From Ecdyonurus torrentis (taxonomy: Eukaryota > Arthropoda > Insecta > Ephemeroptera > Heptageniidae), in NCBI GenBank assembly GCA_949318235.1, contig OX439136.1, forward strand, positions 9,865,635-9,929,634: a stretch of 64,000 nucleotides of DNA, read 5' to 3'. Shown here in pieces: positions 36,940 to 49,782 of the stretch. The position numbers and the translations under genes are program-made. Each line of letters starts with the position of its first letter. Position 1 is the stretch's first letter. The notes beneath the pieces are model-generated. The model worked only from the letters and a program-made list of their open reading frames with translations, searched no databases and was not told the origin of the DNA.

Positions 36940-37007
<68 letters not shown>
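36940..37007. repeat. (AT)n microsatellite
   Basis: Pure AT run. Confidence 0.95.
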
Positions 37008-37010
<3 letters not shown>

Positions 37011-38334
37011 CAGATATTGTTTTTTTAAATTAGTTTGGAAAAAGTGGTGACAATAATGCTATTTCATGTTTATTATGGCTTATAATTTTTTATCAAAAAG
37101 AAAATTGGGTAGCATGTTAATGCTGCATATAAGATTATAATGATCATATCATAACATAATCTGTTCGAAATTTTAAACATTTTAACTGTACTTTGTATCA
37201 TGGAATGTGCAATATGAAAGTCGATATATTTAATATGTTTAATATATTTGTTATTTATTTGTTATTTAATATCATGGATGATAAGATTAGAAGATAAAAT
37301 AAATAAATAAAAGTACATGATGTTACTTATTATTATACATGAAAACATTAATCAATACAATAATAAAGATTTAATCAAACAATAAAAAAAAGTCAAATAA
37401 AAAAATTGATTAAAATAATCATAAGTACATGCATGCATTTTATTGATAGCTCAATAGAAATCAGTCAATATCACTATTACTAAAATAAGCCAAATTAGAG
37501 TGCGATGAAGGGTACATTTATATAATCAATTTTGCTATTATTATCAAAATAAGAACCAATATTATAGTATTCTTTTGAAACTTTTTTTTTTTAATTAAAT
37601 TGGCAAACAATGTATATCATTATTATTGACATCCCTTAACAAAGAAGGTAGTTTATCATAGATTGTTATAAGCAATAATAATATCGAAAGTTTAATGGTT
37701 CAATGTGTCATATACATATTTATTAGCAGTGATGGCAAATTATTGTTTATTTAGACAATGAATTAATAATGAGCTTCTTTCAAATAATTTAGTTTTATGT
37801 ATTGAAACAGATACTTTATTAAATCATGACGTTTATTAATTTGAATATAAAGTTCATAAGAGAGTAGTTTGGGTAACATTTTGTTGCAAAGTAAGCAGCA
37901 TGTTATAAAAATATTATACGTAAAATTATGTTTAATTTGATACTCATTTTCTAAGTTAATAGAAATTTAATAAGTTTTAACTCAATTAAAACTAATTATT
38001 GAGACAAAATTGCTTTAAATATTATACGATTTTTAAATTGCTTTTATACAAAAAAAAATGCATTTCAGTGAAGTTTAATTATCTTGAAAATTTTCCTGCA
38101 TTTTATATTGTAATAAATTTTCACAAAGTATATTTAAAACAACAAATAGATTTAATTACTTTTCTAGACACTATAATGAAAAAAATACAGTATCTTTGTC
38201 TTTTATACATAAATAAGGTACGATTTGTAATATATTATGTTGTTTGCTTTTCTTTTTATACTGAATCTGTGTTAAATTTGCATCGATAGTGATATAAATA
38301 TTATTCATTGTCACTTTGTGTTGGTTTTATATAA

Positions 38335-38471
38335 CCTGGTCACGATAGAGAGAGAGAGAGAGAGAGGGAGGGAGGGAGGGTATAATGTATGTATATAAAA
38401 AGAAAATAATATATTCTTTCTACTAATATGACTCTCTCTCTCTCTCTCTCTTTCTGCTCTCGTGACCAGAT
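38335..38471. repeat. Short inverted repeat with CTGGTCACGA ends and GA/CT arms
   Basis: CTGGTCACGATAGAGAGAG at ~38337 mirrors CTCTCTCTCTTTCTGCTCTCGTGACCAG ending at ~38469 (read with one small insertion). The microsatellites in both arms form part of the stem. Non-coding. Confidence 0.6.
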
Positions 38472-39027
38472 TTTTAAAAGTAAATAAAGCTCGTTCTCTA
38501 TATAAAAAAAGCAACCTATAAAATGTTTTTCCAATATACTGTATATTTCAGTTGACCATTTGTGGCTATATGATTCTCCCATATTTTACTCAGTATATAA
38601 ATACATACACTGATAAATAAAATACATAAGAAAAAAAAACTTTGTTCCCTAGTATTTTTTAAATATATTTCTTCACCACAAAAAAAAAAAAAAAAAAAAA
38701 AAAAGTGAAAGAGAAAGAGAAAGAGAAGTAAAACAATATTAACTTATATTAAATGTGGCAGAGTTAATGTAAGACGTAGAATGTATTATATATTTTTAAT
38801 TATTTGTTTAGCGATATTGTAATTGATCTGCCTAGGTCAATAAAAAGTATCCTAAAAATACTGAAAGTTTAATTGTCACAAATTTAGGCTTTCTGTGCAA
38901 CAAAGGATTTGAAAAAGTTGCGTATGTTCGCAAGCGGTGCGCTACAAAAAAAAAAAAAAAAAAAAATGGAAACTGGAAACCAGGTGCACCGATCAGATAG
39001 TGCTACGTACTAAATAAATAATTAAAA

Positions 39028-39033
<6 letters not shown>

Positions 39034-39093
<60 letters not shown>
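39034..39093. repeat. (AT)n microsatellite
   Basis: AT run just left of a family C element. Confidence 0.95.
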
Positions 39094-39098
<5 letters not shown>

Positions 39099-39109
39099 AA
39101 TATAGTCTA

Positions 39110-39405
39110 TAAGGTGTATCCGCATGACGCCATATTTAGTGCGCTTGAAGCCATACTGAAGTAGTGAACAACATTGTTCAGCATAGGACAAACTTTGTTT
39201 TTGACCATTTTCTTATAGAAATCTGTTAATTTTTTTGTTATTATTATTTTTATCACATACTCATTTAACCTATTAACAAGGTCAATGGTCTCAAAAATAT
39301 TGCATAATGTTTTTAAACTGGCAAAAATGAGTTATTTTCCTATGCTACCCATGTAATTGAGTGATCCAACATGGCTTTGATTTTAACATGAATGTATAGA
39401 CCCTA
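39110..39405 (-). mobile_element. Family C MITE, full-length copy
   Basis: Reading left to right it starts AAGGTGTATCCGCATGACG and ends ACATGAATGTATAGACCCTATA, i.e. minus orientation. Landmarks: GCGCTTGAAGCCATACTGAA, ACAACATTGTTCAGCATAGG and TGAGTGATCCAACATGG. No ORF. Ends TAGGGTnTATGC on both sides. Confidence 0.8.
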
Positions 39406-40062
39406 TAATATATGAACAATACTATATTACATCATCATACACAACTTGTTTTTTTATATAAATCTTAAACTTAAAAACAAAATAAAATTGGGTCACATCA
39501 AGAAAAAAGGAGTAAAGACAAAATGTGCAATAGAAATGTAAGTACGACAAGTTGTATAAAATATTATTATTATTTTCTATGACAACTAACACTAAAGTTG
39601 GATTTATATTTCATAATATAGTCATAAAAGTACATAAAAATGCAATAACACAAAAGATTAAAATAGCTTAAAACACTTTGCTCGGTATACTTAAACGCTT
39701 AAAGCAGTGTGTGCCGTGTGAGCTAGCTATAATTTATATAGCATAAAATATATATATATATATAAAATAAATAAACTGAAGTAACAGTTCAGAAAGACGA
39801 ATTTTTCGTTTTCGCCGAATTTTTTTTTTAGTTTTTTTTTTTACTTTATAATAATATTTGGATTCGCATTGATAAATGCGAAATTAATTAAAATTAATTA
39901 ATTAAATCTAGAAATTAAACATAATTTTTAAATACTTAACTTTCATAATCAAAATGAAATATTATGATTTGAAAACTGTAGAAGAATGCATAATATGAAG
40001 TAAAAATATATGAAGAAAAAGAATTACAATCTTAAAAGTACAAATATTCATACTTACTCTCA

Positions 40063-40064
40063 TA

Positions 40065-40096
<32 letters not shown>
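40063..40096. repeat. Poly-A tract
   Basis: About 29 A. Confidence 0.9.
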
Positions 40097-40097
<1 letters not shown>

Positions 40098-40540
40098 GAA
40101 CAGTAAAAATTCCCCTCTAACAATTCAATTTTGAATGCATATTCTTATTTTGTATTGTACTGTACATAAATTTAAACAACACTCTCAATTTCTAAAAAAT
40201 ATATATATTATGTAGTTAGAACTCTCGCTGTGTTTGCTATTAATGATAACTTCAGTCAGATGGAATGTTTTGAAGCGATTTACATATAAACAAAAAGAGG
40301 GATAGCTTCATTACATTTATTTTGCTCGATAATTCTATACATTTTCAAATTTTTGCAATACTGTTATGCTCAATATATAGTTTAAAAATAAATATAATAA
40401 TAATAAAATGAAAGTTTATGTAAGTAAAATAAAGTTTAATAACAGCAAAAAGTAGTATCTAGAAAGTTAGATAAATTGTAACAAATATATTTGACAAACG
40501 CAATATGTTCTCTAGATGTATAAAGTTTTGAAGCAAATTG

Positions 40541-40559
40541 AAAGGGGGGGGGGGGGGGG
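40541..40559. repeat. Poly-G tract (~18)
   Basis: Uninterrupted G run followed by a purine-rich stretch to ~40580. Confidence 0.9.
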
Positions 40560-40805
40560 AAGAGGAAAAAGAAAAAAAAAAGTTAAATAAAGCACAGTAC
40601 GACTTACTTAGTAAATCAAACATGATATCAGACAGAAAAGACTAGTATGTAAAAGTTTTGTATAGTTGACTAAAACTTAATTGTTTCTTTGTTACGTATA
40701 TACTCGTACATAAAATACTACATTAAACGTCTAAAATGAGTGTTTTGTTTACAATAGAGACTGCACAGACCATATAGACATATTAATAATAAAGTGTATT
40801 AATTA

Positions 40806-40806
<1 letters not shown>

Positions 40807-40845
<39 letters not shown>
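40807..40845. repeat. (AT)n microsatellite
   Basis: Pure AT run. Confidence 0.95.
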
Positions 40846-41397
40846 TATTTTGATTATATGGCATGTGAGAATACAATAGTTTTCTCCTCTTTTCATTTAG
40901 CAAAGTAAGAAAATATATAAACTATTAAAAGTACAGCTCTGGTCCCCTCCTCCTTCTCCTGCTCCTTAAGTTTGTCTATCTGTTGTGTCTAGTTTTGTTG
41001 TTTTTCGATTAAACAATCACACAGGATGTTGTAATTTCTATTTTTAATTATGAAACTCTCAAAATATTGATATGAGATTAATTTTTATTATAATATATAA
41101 TATTTCACAAAGAAAAAAAATCAAGAAAACAATTTTTTTATATAAATTATTAAAAATATTCAATGATAATTATATGATTAAAGTTTACGATATTTATGAT
41201 ACTGTATATATTATGTAAATAAAATTATTATTTCATAATTTTATCTATTTTTAATTAACTTATTAATTAATTATAATATTTAATATTCAAACATTTTGAT
41301 TTGATATTTAATTTTATCTCTTTTTTTTCCATAAACAATTATCCCTTTATTGCGTCTTTTGAATTCTAGAAAACAAATTCTTTCATATAAATAATTA

Positions 41398-41620
41398 GAG
41401 AATTTCAATTTATGCAACCCGGACAACATTTTTATACTAGTTTTTGCATGTTTCTGACGTCATAAACAGAAATATTCCCGCAAATTAAATTACATACTTT
41501 ACAGTATTATCACGCTCTCTTGTGGGGCTACACTTACATTCTGGTAAAAATTATCATTAGTTTTGTAGATACCATTTTTTGTTTTAAAATGAACATGTTT
41601 CATGTTTTCTATGCCTTTAA
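41398..41620 (+). mobile_element. 5'-truncated family A MITE
   Basis: Begins inside the family at TTTATGCAACCCGGACAACA, contains TGCATGTTTCTGACGTCATA and CTCTTGTGGGGCTACAC, and ends CTATGCCTTTAA. The left ~110 bp are missing. Confidence 0.72.
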
Positions 41621-42519
41621 GTTAACATCAGAGGTTAAAACTACTTTTTTATAAACATTCATATCTATCTAGTTACGTCGTAACCTCAAACACGCATCAT
41701 ACTTCTTGAAAGTTTTCTTTTTTAAAGTTATTTTACCAAAGAAATATGATACATTATTGATATGAGAGATTGTGAGGTGTTTCTATGTATCCTGTTTCAC
41801 CGCAATCTGCTTGACATGAATGATCAATAAGTTGCCTAAAATACAAAATAATAAAATATTGACTTTAAGACTGCGATATAAAATTTTATTGTAAAGCTGT
41901 ATGAAAATTCAATGTTTTTATATAAAAATGTTCATTAAAGCAATGTGCCATTGTAAATAAATAGCATGGAAAATGACAATTCCTTAATTATGCTGCAGAC
42001 AAAACTCTCATTTACTTAAGGTATAATAGAGTGATCTTACAGTGAATTTTTATTTTTGCATAGTAGTGAAAAGTTACTTCGCTGGAAATCATAGTTGAGG
42101 TTGAGACAACTTCAATCAATAATGAGTAATTGCGCCCTATAATTTGAAGGAATTCTGTAATACTGTTACTGTTTGTGCGTTACTGTTAGAAAAACTAACA
42201 GTTACACTCAAAGTAGTATGTGAATTTGTAAAGTGACGAGGGATGATCTTGTATATTTGCAAATATTTTGTTTATTTGAAAGTATTTGATGTTTTTGTAT
42301 GACAAGAATAATGTAATCTTTTGATTAATAAATTTATTTATTTATTCAGTTTATTTTTTCCGTGATGAGTATTTGACACACATCAAAATTTTCATCACAT
42401 TGAATGTACTTAATAGTTATACAGTATATATTTTGTGCCTGTTGTATTTTATGCCTATTTTGTGTAATACATTGAAATTAAGTAGAAATTTTTTTGCTCA
42501 TTTTTGATAGATTTTTTTA

Positions 42520-42746
42520 ACCTCAATGGAGGTTATCGGTTTAGCGCGCGGGGTGATGCGGGGAAAGCTAAGGGTCCCCTAATTTAACATTACGCTTATG
42601 GGGAAAAACACGTTTTTTGCTATTTTTGAGAAAACTACTCCTCCGATTTTGGAGAAATTTAAATGAGAAATACTAGACATACTTTTACGTGTTTTAAGCC
42701 ATAGTCATTTTTAAGCATTTTTTTAAACCGATAACCTCCATTTAAA
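42520..42746. mobile_element. MITE with AATGGAGGTTATCGG terminal inverted repeats
   Basis: TCAATGGAGGTTATCGGTTTA at the left mirrors TAAACCGATAACCTCCATTT at the right. Interior GC-rich motifs include GCGCGCGGGGTGATGCGG. A second, badly diverged copy begins at 53758. Confidence 0.7.
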
Positions 42747-42782
42747 TAACATAGGGATATGATTAACTATATGACATACATG

Positions 42783-42786
<4 letters not shown>

Positions 42787-42846
<60 letters not shown>

Positions 42847-42862
42847 GTGTGTGTGTGTGTAT
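42787..42862. repeat. (AT)n-(GT)n compound microsatellite
   Basis: AT run followed by GTGTGTGTGTGTG. Confidence 0.95.
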
Positions 42863-43186
42863 ATATTATTTCCATTACTATATTACTTATGTATTTTTCA
42901 TGACTTATAAATGCGATGAATTATAAAATTATATAGAACATCAGAAATTGAAGCAAGTTAGATGTAAAATATTTATAAAGATCTTGCGAGCGAAGTTCTA
43001 CGAAATGCAACCTCCGTCCCAAAGGAAATATTTTTAGATTCTATTTTTCAGCATTTAGTATTCCATATATTTTTATTATCGACTTGAAATTTTTGTTTAT
43101 ACATACATTTTTTTCTTAGAATTGTGTATAAAATATGAATTTTTTTATTACACCTAAACTACTGAAGTTACCTTTCAAGACATAAT

Positions 43187-43487
43187 ACAAAAAAAAAAAA
43201 AAAAAAAAAAAAAAATCACTTACTCAAGTTGCTTTTTTATTTTGTTTTTCTTTTACTTCATGTTCTGGTAGCACGCAATTTTATTTTTATAAATAGATAA
43301 AAGTTACATGTGTTCCCTGGGGTTAAATTTTTTTTCTTATATCGTTCAAGGGGTATTTCATGTTATACATGGTTTATTGTTATTATTTTTATTTTTGCAC
43401 AAAAGTTTTAGGAAAGAAATATAGAAAATGAAAGAAGTTTATTTGAGGAAGGTTTCCTTAATGTAACTAACTTTTTGTATTGAACTG

Positions 43488-43523
<36 letters not shown>

Positions 43524-43615
43524 TATTATTTATTAGGTTTGATTTTACCTATATATTAGAACTGTGAACTTTTTTTTTCAATAGTTTTTCCTTTTTTTTT
43601 TTTTTTTTTTTTTTT
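43187..43615. repeat. Cluster of long A and T homopolymers
   Basis: Poly-A at 43190-43215 and poly-T at ~43490-43519 and ~43593-43617. Confidence 0.9.
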
Positions 43616-44027
43616 TAACTTTATACTTTATAGAGGAATGCTCTGGAATTTAATGCTATGTGTGGTATAAAATGAGACAGGACCAATAGGTGATTGGGAA
43701 TAATTTTCAACATTTTTTAACTGCCGTTAAAACGTAAAAAAATGTTGGGGAAAAAAAAAATGATGATGATGATGATGCAAATTACATAGAATTTTTTAGT
43801 TTGTACTGTTACGGTTAAATGGCCGTATAATATAATAGTGACCAAAAATTTAAAATAACACAAATATATTAACTAGAGAAATAAAATATTATTTTAATGT
43901 TATTATTTGACTGTCGTGATATATTTATGTTCTTGATTAATTGACATGCATTTCTGCAGTGTCTTATTTGAAGGAAGTAATCTTTCAACTAATGCATTTT
44001 AATTGTGTTATTAATTTACGATAAAAG

Positions 44028-44323
44028 AAAAAAAGCCATAAAACACCTTGAAAAAAAAAAAAGTCTGATATCCTAACAATGGCCGGAGTTATTGATTTCT
44101 AATTTATTTTCAATTCACGAAATGGTAGTTACGACGTCACCGAGTGAGTGTTTCCGAGTGCGTGGACTAGTGAGCTGTGACATCATAAACCCGTAGCTGC
44201 CATTTTCTAAATTGAAAATACATTATAGAATCAAATCAATGACTCCAGTCAAATTAACGTTGATATTTAGGTTTATATTAGGATATTACATGTTTTTTTG
44301 TTCAAGGTGTTCTACGCCTTTAA
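44028..44323. mobile_element. Family B TTAA MITE, diverged copy
   Basis: The left end is decayed (CATAAAACACCTTGAAA). The right end GTTCAAGGTGTTCTACGCCTTTAA (24 bases, read from 44300) is intact. Shares GGCCGGAGTTATTGATTTCT and the TGTGACATCA centre. Confidence 0.7.
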
Positions 44324-44721
44324 GCATTTTAAAGGAAAATTTTGCAGTGCTTGGGAAATTATACTGAAATTAGTGAGAACGTATATTTTTCAATTCTGTA
44401 CCTGTAACTGCACTAGCGTGATACCCCTACTACACCTTGATGTGAAATAATAATATCATTTAATTACTAACTGTTATTTTAACTCGTAAGCAATTTGCCA
44501 AATTAATTTGTTAGAATTATACAAAGTAAATTCTGCGACTTCAAAATGAAGAACAAAATCAACAATAATTTCCCTACTATGGAAAGAATTATAGCTAATT
44601 TGTTTTAAAATAAGATTTTCCTATAAACTTTATTTTAAATGATTTTAATATTATATACATACAAAAATGTTAATTTAATACGTCATTTACTTTCGGAGAA
44701 CTTTTTTTCTTTCACAATAGA

Positions 44722-44951
44722 AAAAGAAAAAGTAATCTAAAATGTTAGTATTCAAATTTTTTTTTTTTTTTTAATAAATTCATTAGATACATACAAAGTT
44801 TTTTAAGTTTCAAAGAGTTAACTATACCTCTGGAAAAATATAGTTTATACTAACGAATTACTGTTTCAACATTTAACAAACAAGTAATTGGTTTGTATTG
44901 AAGAGTTACATCTATGTATCTGAGTAATTTCTTAAATTTAAAATTTCCGTG
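44722..44951. mobile_element. Family D MITE, diverged copy
   Basis: Contains AGATACATACAAAGTTTTTT, AAAGAGTTAACTATACCTCT and ACTAACGAATTACT, and the end AAATTTCCGTG followed by TA, as at 54946-54948. The left end is decayed. Confidence 0.62.
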
Positions 44952-45764
44952 TATAGTTTAAAAAAATAAGTTTAATTTGGTTTGTGTATCTGAAAAAAAT
45001 AAAAATAAAGAACGACATAGAAAGAAAAATAATAAAAATAAAATATTATTTCATATTTCATATGAAATAATTTTACGGTACCGTTATGTTATGTTATATA
45101 AAAAATTTAATACCTTGATTTTACTGCATGTGCATACTATATGTGAACTCTAATTTTAGATTCAAACTAATTTAAAACAGATGCATTTTTTTTTAAATCA
45201 AGGCTATATTAAAGTTTAAAAAAAAAAATAGAATTAAAATGAATCAAATTTATGATTCTCAACTCCAATATATAATATAATTTTGCATGCCACGTCACGT
45301 CACAACAAAGAATAATATCAATTTATGATGTTTCCTATAACCTTCTTGAACTATTTTGATGAGTACAATATAATATTCAGAATAATAATAAAAATATCGT
45401 TATTTGATATTTATTATACACTTCAATGAATATTTATGTCGTGTTTTTTTATTTAATCTAGACTTACAATATATCACAGTATATTGATATATTTATCATA
45501 TTCTACTGAAATTTTCATTTCATATTTGTGGTATTAAATCTTTACAAATAATATATTTTTTTGAAGGTAAATAATAAAATAGAAATATGTTTCATATGAC
45601 AGTAGTTTTTTTTTTTAATGACTTTCATTTTTAATTACTAACAAGATATCAATACTTAATTTATATAACAGAAAGTAGAGGTTGCAAGGGGTTCTAATTG
45701 AAAACTTGTATCTCTGATATATGGAAAACACACTAAATATCGGTATAAAAATATTTCAATACCT

Positions 45765-46047
45765 TAAAGATGCAAATATCTTAAATATCCTTTAGAATAC
45801 TTTAGTTTAATAATTAACATGCCAATCACAGTCAAGTTCTTTGGTCACGTGATAAATTTAAAACAATCCCCACAACTTTGCAGCCCCATTAGTACATAGT
45901 GACGTCAGATAAGTTTTATTTCAACTGTCAAATGGAAAATAAATAAAAATAAATACAAAATCAACGTATTCATGTCTAATTCGGCCATAATAAAAGGTAT
46001 AACCTAATATTCTAAAAAATATAAAAAAAGTGCATAATGTCTTTAAA
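45765..46047. mobile_element. Possible decayed TTAA MITE related to family B
   Basis: Starts CCTTAAAGATGCAAAT and ends ATGTCTTTAAAGG. It shares TGGAAAATAAAT, AAATCAACGT and ATTCGGCCATAA-type blocks with family B in similar order. Similarity is weak. Confidence 0.4.
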
Positions 46048-46470
46048 GGAATGCTTTTTTTCTCTCTTTCTCTTCTTCTCCTTGAATTTCAGCTTATAGG
46101 TTATTTTATTTTACAGATGAACCCGCATATTATTGAGTATAGAGTAGAGACTTTGCCTAGTCTTAAAAAAACTTAAATCGCAAGCGAAGTACTTCACATT
46201 GAAACGCGTACATATGATAAAGTAGCCTAAAGCCTAAAGTAGATAATATATAGTTATAGGATTTTAAGTTTAATACCCGTACTTGAAAATGCTGTATTTT
46301 TGTTATGAGCAAAATAGAACTTTTCATTAAAAACCTATAATTTCAAATACAATTCAAAAAAATATTTGAAAACAAAACTATTTATTTATTATTATTAATT
46401 AATATTATACTAATTATTATTTTAAGTTTTTAATGCAAATTCTTCACATTTAATCAAGATTTAACAGTAC

Positions 46471-46499
46471 CAAAAAAAAAAAAAAAAAAAAAAAAAAAA
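46471..46499. repeat. Poly-A tract
   Basis: About 28 A, roughly 320 bp before exon 3. Confidence 0.9.
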
Positions 46500-46822
46500 C
46501 TATATTAAGAATGCTGATATAGAACGTGCTTGTAAATTACTTCAGTTTTTTGTTTAAACTTTTTTTTCCGATGAAAAATGGAATTTTTTTCCTTCTTCTT
46601 TTTGTTCTTCTTCTTGTATAATAATAATAAGGCATTTATTGAAACGCAGGCTCAACTCAATAGATGTAGTGTATAACTCACCACTGTTTTATCACAACCC
46701 ACCACCACTGATTTTATCATCAAAACAATTTTATCGTATATTTAATATGTATACACATATGTTATAATCTAATAAAAAGAAAGTTTCAGAGTAATGTTAC
46801 ATTTCACATATTTCTGTTTCAG

Positions 46823-46965
46823 GACATTCTATACTGGTATGAAATGTGTTGATGACGAAAAAGCTAAATGTCTGAATGATTCCGAACAATTGTTTTTGAA
46901 TGATCAGAAATCTGGAACATCTGAAACTATGAGACATCTTTGCAGTAATAGTCCATTACGAAAAG
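46823..46965 (+). CDS. Exon 3 of the cysteine-rich DUF19-like protein
   Basis: The acceptor TTTCTGTTTCAG ends at 46822 and the donor is AAAG|GTAAGG at 46966. The first base G completes the AAG lysine codon begun in exon 2. The reading continues TFYTGMKCVDDEKAKC and ends ETMRHLCSNSPLRK plus one base, so it is phase 2 in and phase 1 out. It carries three cysteines (KC, KC, LC). The NDS in CLNDSEQ is a candidate N-glycosylation site, consistent with a secreted protein. No stop or frameshift is seen. It sits 12.1 kb downstream of exon 2. An open frame runs through the donor to a stop in the intron, which is expected and not a real terminus. Confidence 0.92.
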
Positions 46966-47003
46966 GTAAGGATAAAGATTTTTAATAATAATAATAATAA
47001 TAA

Positions 47004-47345
47004 TTAAAGGAATAGACCAGAAAAAAACATAAGCATTTGTATTAAAAAACACTTGATGGGATTTACATAAATAATATTAGTTTGTCTCAAAACCCAATAG
47101 TAGCACCGTAACAGTAATCAGAAAATTTGATTTATGCAACCCGCACAAGATTTCATACAAATTTTTGCATGTTTCTGAGGTCATAAACATGAATTTTTAC
47201 ACAAATTGCATACTTTACAGTTTTTTAACGCTCTCTCGTGGGGCTACATTAACATTCTGGTAAAAATTGTCCACAGTTTTGAAGATCCCATTTCGTGATT
47301 ATTCATTAAAAAGCACATGTTGTTTTATGTGGTCTATGGCTTTAA
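47004..47345 (+). mobile_element. Family A TTAA MITE inside the 691 bp intron
   Basis: TTAAAGGAATAGACCAGAAA at the left, TATGTGGTCTATGGCTTTAA at the right, TTAA on both sides. All family landmarks are present (CTCTCTCGTGGGGCTACATT, ACATTCTGGTAAAAATTGTC). It inserted 38 bp after the exon 3 donor without harming either splice site. Confidence 0.85.
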
Positions 47346-47545
47346 CGGCATTTATTGGGCGAAATCAGGCGTACAACCTCTCAATTTAACCCAACTATTT
47401 TGCAGTACAGTCAGCTAAAATATATGCAAAAATAAGGATGGAGGCTACTTTGAACAGCCACCATTTTGTTAATTATACTGATATCAAGATTTTATGTTGT
47501 ATGTAGGTCTAATACTTTTAACTCTACGTGCGTAAAAAAAAAAAA

Positions 47546-47612
47546 CAGGGACCGGAACCGGAACCGGTTCTAAGAACCGCTTTTGAGAACCAGTTCATTC
47601 ATTCATTCGTTC
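47546..47612. repeat. ACCGGAACCGG-rich short repeat, possible hAT end
   Basis: CAGGGACCGGAACCGGAACC followed by GGTTCTAAGAACCG and GAACCAGTTC. Short GAACCGGTTC palindromes behind a CAG start are seen at hAT ends. No partner terminus found. Confidence 0.35.
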
Positions 47613-47656
47613 GTTCGTTCCTTCATTTTAATATGTTTCTTTTTTCTTTTTTCCAG

Positions 47657-47783
47657 CATATTTGAAGCACATTGCTTGCTACCATGAAATATCTGGCCCC
47701 TTGATAATGTGTTTCGACCCGTTACAAGAAATTTTGCAAAATTATTTGTCTCCTATGGACCAAGGGGACAAAAATGTTTGTTG
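47657..47783 (+). CDS. Exon 4 of the cysteine-rich DUF19-like protein
   Basis: The acceptor is TTTTTTCCAG ending at 47656 and the donor is TG|GTAAGT at 47784. With the G left from exon 3, the first codon becomes GCA. The peptide then reads AYLKHIACYHEISGPLIMC, followed by FDPLQEIL and a tail ending KNVC plus TG of a split codon, so it is phase 1 in and phase 2 out. It contributes the cysteines AC, MC and VC, and the split TG|C codon makes a CC pair with exon 5. The YL.HIAC and CC features are typical of the arthropod 14-cysteine secreted relatives of DUF19, from memory of the family. The exon lies only 691 bp from exon 3, and half of that intron is a family A MITE. Confidence 0.92.
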
Positions 47784-47869
47784 GTAAGTATAATTCCACA
47801 TTATTTTCTTTCATTTATTTATTATTTGTATTTCTAATAAAGTTTTGTGTATGTTTGAGTGTGTGTGTG

Positions 47870-47881
47870 TATATATATATT

Positions 47882-47932
<51 letters not shown>
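47870..47932. repeat. (AT)n/(ATT)n microsatellite
   Basis: AT, then ATT, then AT units; runs directly into a truncated family A copy. Confidence 0.9.
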
Positions 47933-48135
47933 CACAACATTTTTATACTAATTTTTGCATGTTTCTGACGTCATAAACATGAATTTTCATGCAAATTGCA
48001 TACTTTACAGTATTTTCACGCTCTCTCGTGGGGCTACATTAACATTCTGGTAAAAATTGTCATCAGTTTTGAAGATCCCATTTCGTATTTATTCATTAAA
48101 AAGCACTTGTGGTTTTATGCGGTCTATGGCTTTAA
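47933..48135 (+). mobile_element. 5'-truncated family A MITE
   Basis: Begins GCACAACATTTTTATACTAA and ends GCGGTCTATGGCTTTAA. The left part appears lost or replaced by the adjoining AT microsatellite. Confidence 0.75.
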
Positions 48136-48600
48136 TGAATAGAGTCTACCAATATTTTTAAATCAAAAGATTAATACCGTCTCAAAATTTAACACATTTA
48201 TATAAAAACACAAAGTAATGAATAAAATAGTTAATTCAGAAAGGAAATCCTTTTCTTATTAATTTAAATTTACTTAAAAGGATTCTACGTATGCTCGAAT
48301 GTATAGATACCTCATCTCCTTTCTCCTTGCCTCATCTCTACTCAAATAATCTCAATATCTTTCCTCCACTAGTATCTCTACATCTCCACAAATTCTCCTG
48401 TGTACAGTAAAATATGAAATTCAAAGGTTATATTTTATATATAGCATACAGAAAGAAAGTGAAGAATGGAAATTTAAGGGCTGTGGGGAGAGAACTTTTG
48501 ATGTATAAAGTACGTTGATAGAAACATTGAAAATACCTCTTTTTCGTTCTTGCTATGTCTAAATTTGTAACATCTCTTTGCAGATAATAAGTGTGGGAGT

Positions 48601-48762
<162 letters not shown>

Positions 48763-48880
48763 CATAATATAAAATTAAACAATATTTTACTATTAGCATT
48801 GAAAATAGAAGTTATATTAAAAAGTGGTTTCAAAGGCAAAAAGCTCAATTTTGAAGGTTTTATTTTATTTATTTATTTTT

Positions 48881-49267
48881 TGCTTGCCATATTGTGTTAT
48901 CGTGCTACACCAATCCCAGTCCCAGGTTCCAGTCAAGACATTGTCTTATCAACAGGTAAGGATTTTCCAAATTAATGGAACAGCACAAACGGGCCGGCCA
49001 CGGCCTAAGTACACAGCCCGGCATTTGCCATGACGGCCTAAAGAAACCGTGGAAATATCTAGGCAGGCTGGTCAGTGCAATCACATCAATCATACACCTC
49101 CCGAATGCTGTGCGTCGTCATGGAATGCATGTAAACATGCATCGTGCAACGTGTTGTGCTCTCACACTTCACGTATACACACCAAGCGGTGGCTCGAACC
49201 TATACTCGGTGAGAAGGTGAGGAGTACAGAGTTACGAGTCAGCTGCCTTCACCACTCGGCCATATCA
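48881..49267 (-). mobile_element. tRNA-derived SINE, copy 2, antisense within the last long intron
   Basis: Reverse complement matches the 7719-8091 copy along its whole length. The B box is the complement of GGCTCGAACCTAT at ~49191 and the A box is the complement of CCACTCGGCCATA at ~49252. The 3' tail is a short (AATA)n stretch seen as TTTATTTATTTATT just left of 48881. The A box here (TATGGCCGAGTGG) is closer to tRNA consensus than that of copy 1. Open frames on both strands of this SINE are not genes. Confidence 0.85.
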
Positions 49268-49296
49268 TAAGTTGTCTTAATGTTTTAAAATAGGCT

Positions 49297-49778
<482 letters not shown>

Positions 49779-49782
49779 TATT

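Larger units (their letters stand above)
34673..46822 (+). other. Intron between exons 2 and 3 (about 12.1 kb)
   Basis: A GT..AG intron bounded by GTAAGT and TTTCAG. It is very AT-rich and holds (AT)n arrays at 36.3, 36.9, 39.0, 40.8 and 42.8 kb. It also holds copies of MITE families A, B, C and D and a palindromic element at 42.5 kb. I see no coding sequence on either strand. The stretches 35.0-35.5, 37.0-38.3, 39.8-40.5, 43.0-43.9 and 44.95-45.75 kb contain nothing beyond AT-rich DNA and short homopolymers. Confidence 0.85.
46966..47656 (+). other. Intron between exons 3 and 4 (691 bp)
   Basis: A short GT..AG intron. About half is a nearly complete family A TTAA element (47004-47345). The rest holds a short ACCGGAACCGG-type repeat and TTCA/TTCG tetranucleotides just before the polypyrimidine tract. 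Confidence 0.88.

Noticed and set aside
37999..38289. 96-residue + strand frame
   Set aside because: Composition simply reflects AT-rich DNA (F, I, Y, K, L, N), with no motif and no splice signals. Likewise 6636-6887, 15018-15239 and 61918-62241, the last of which lies over a family A MITE.
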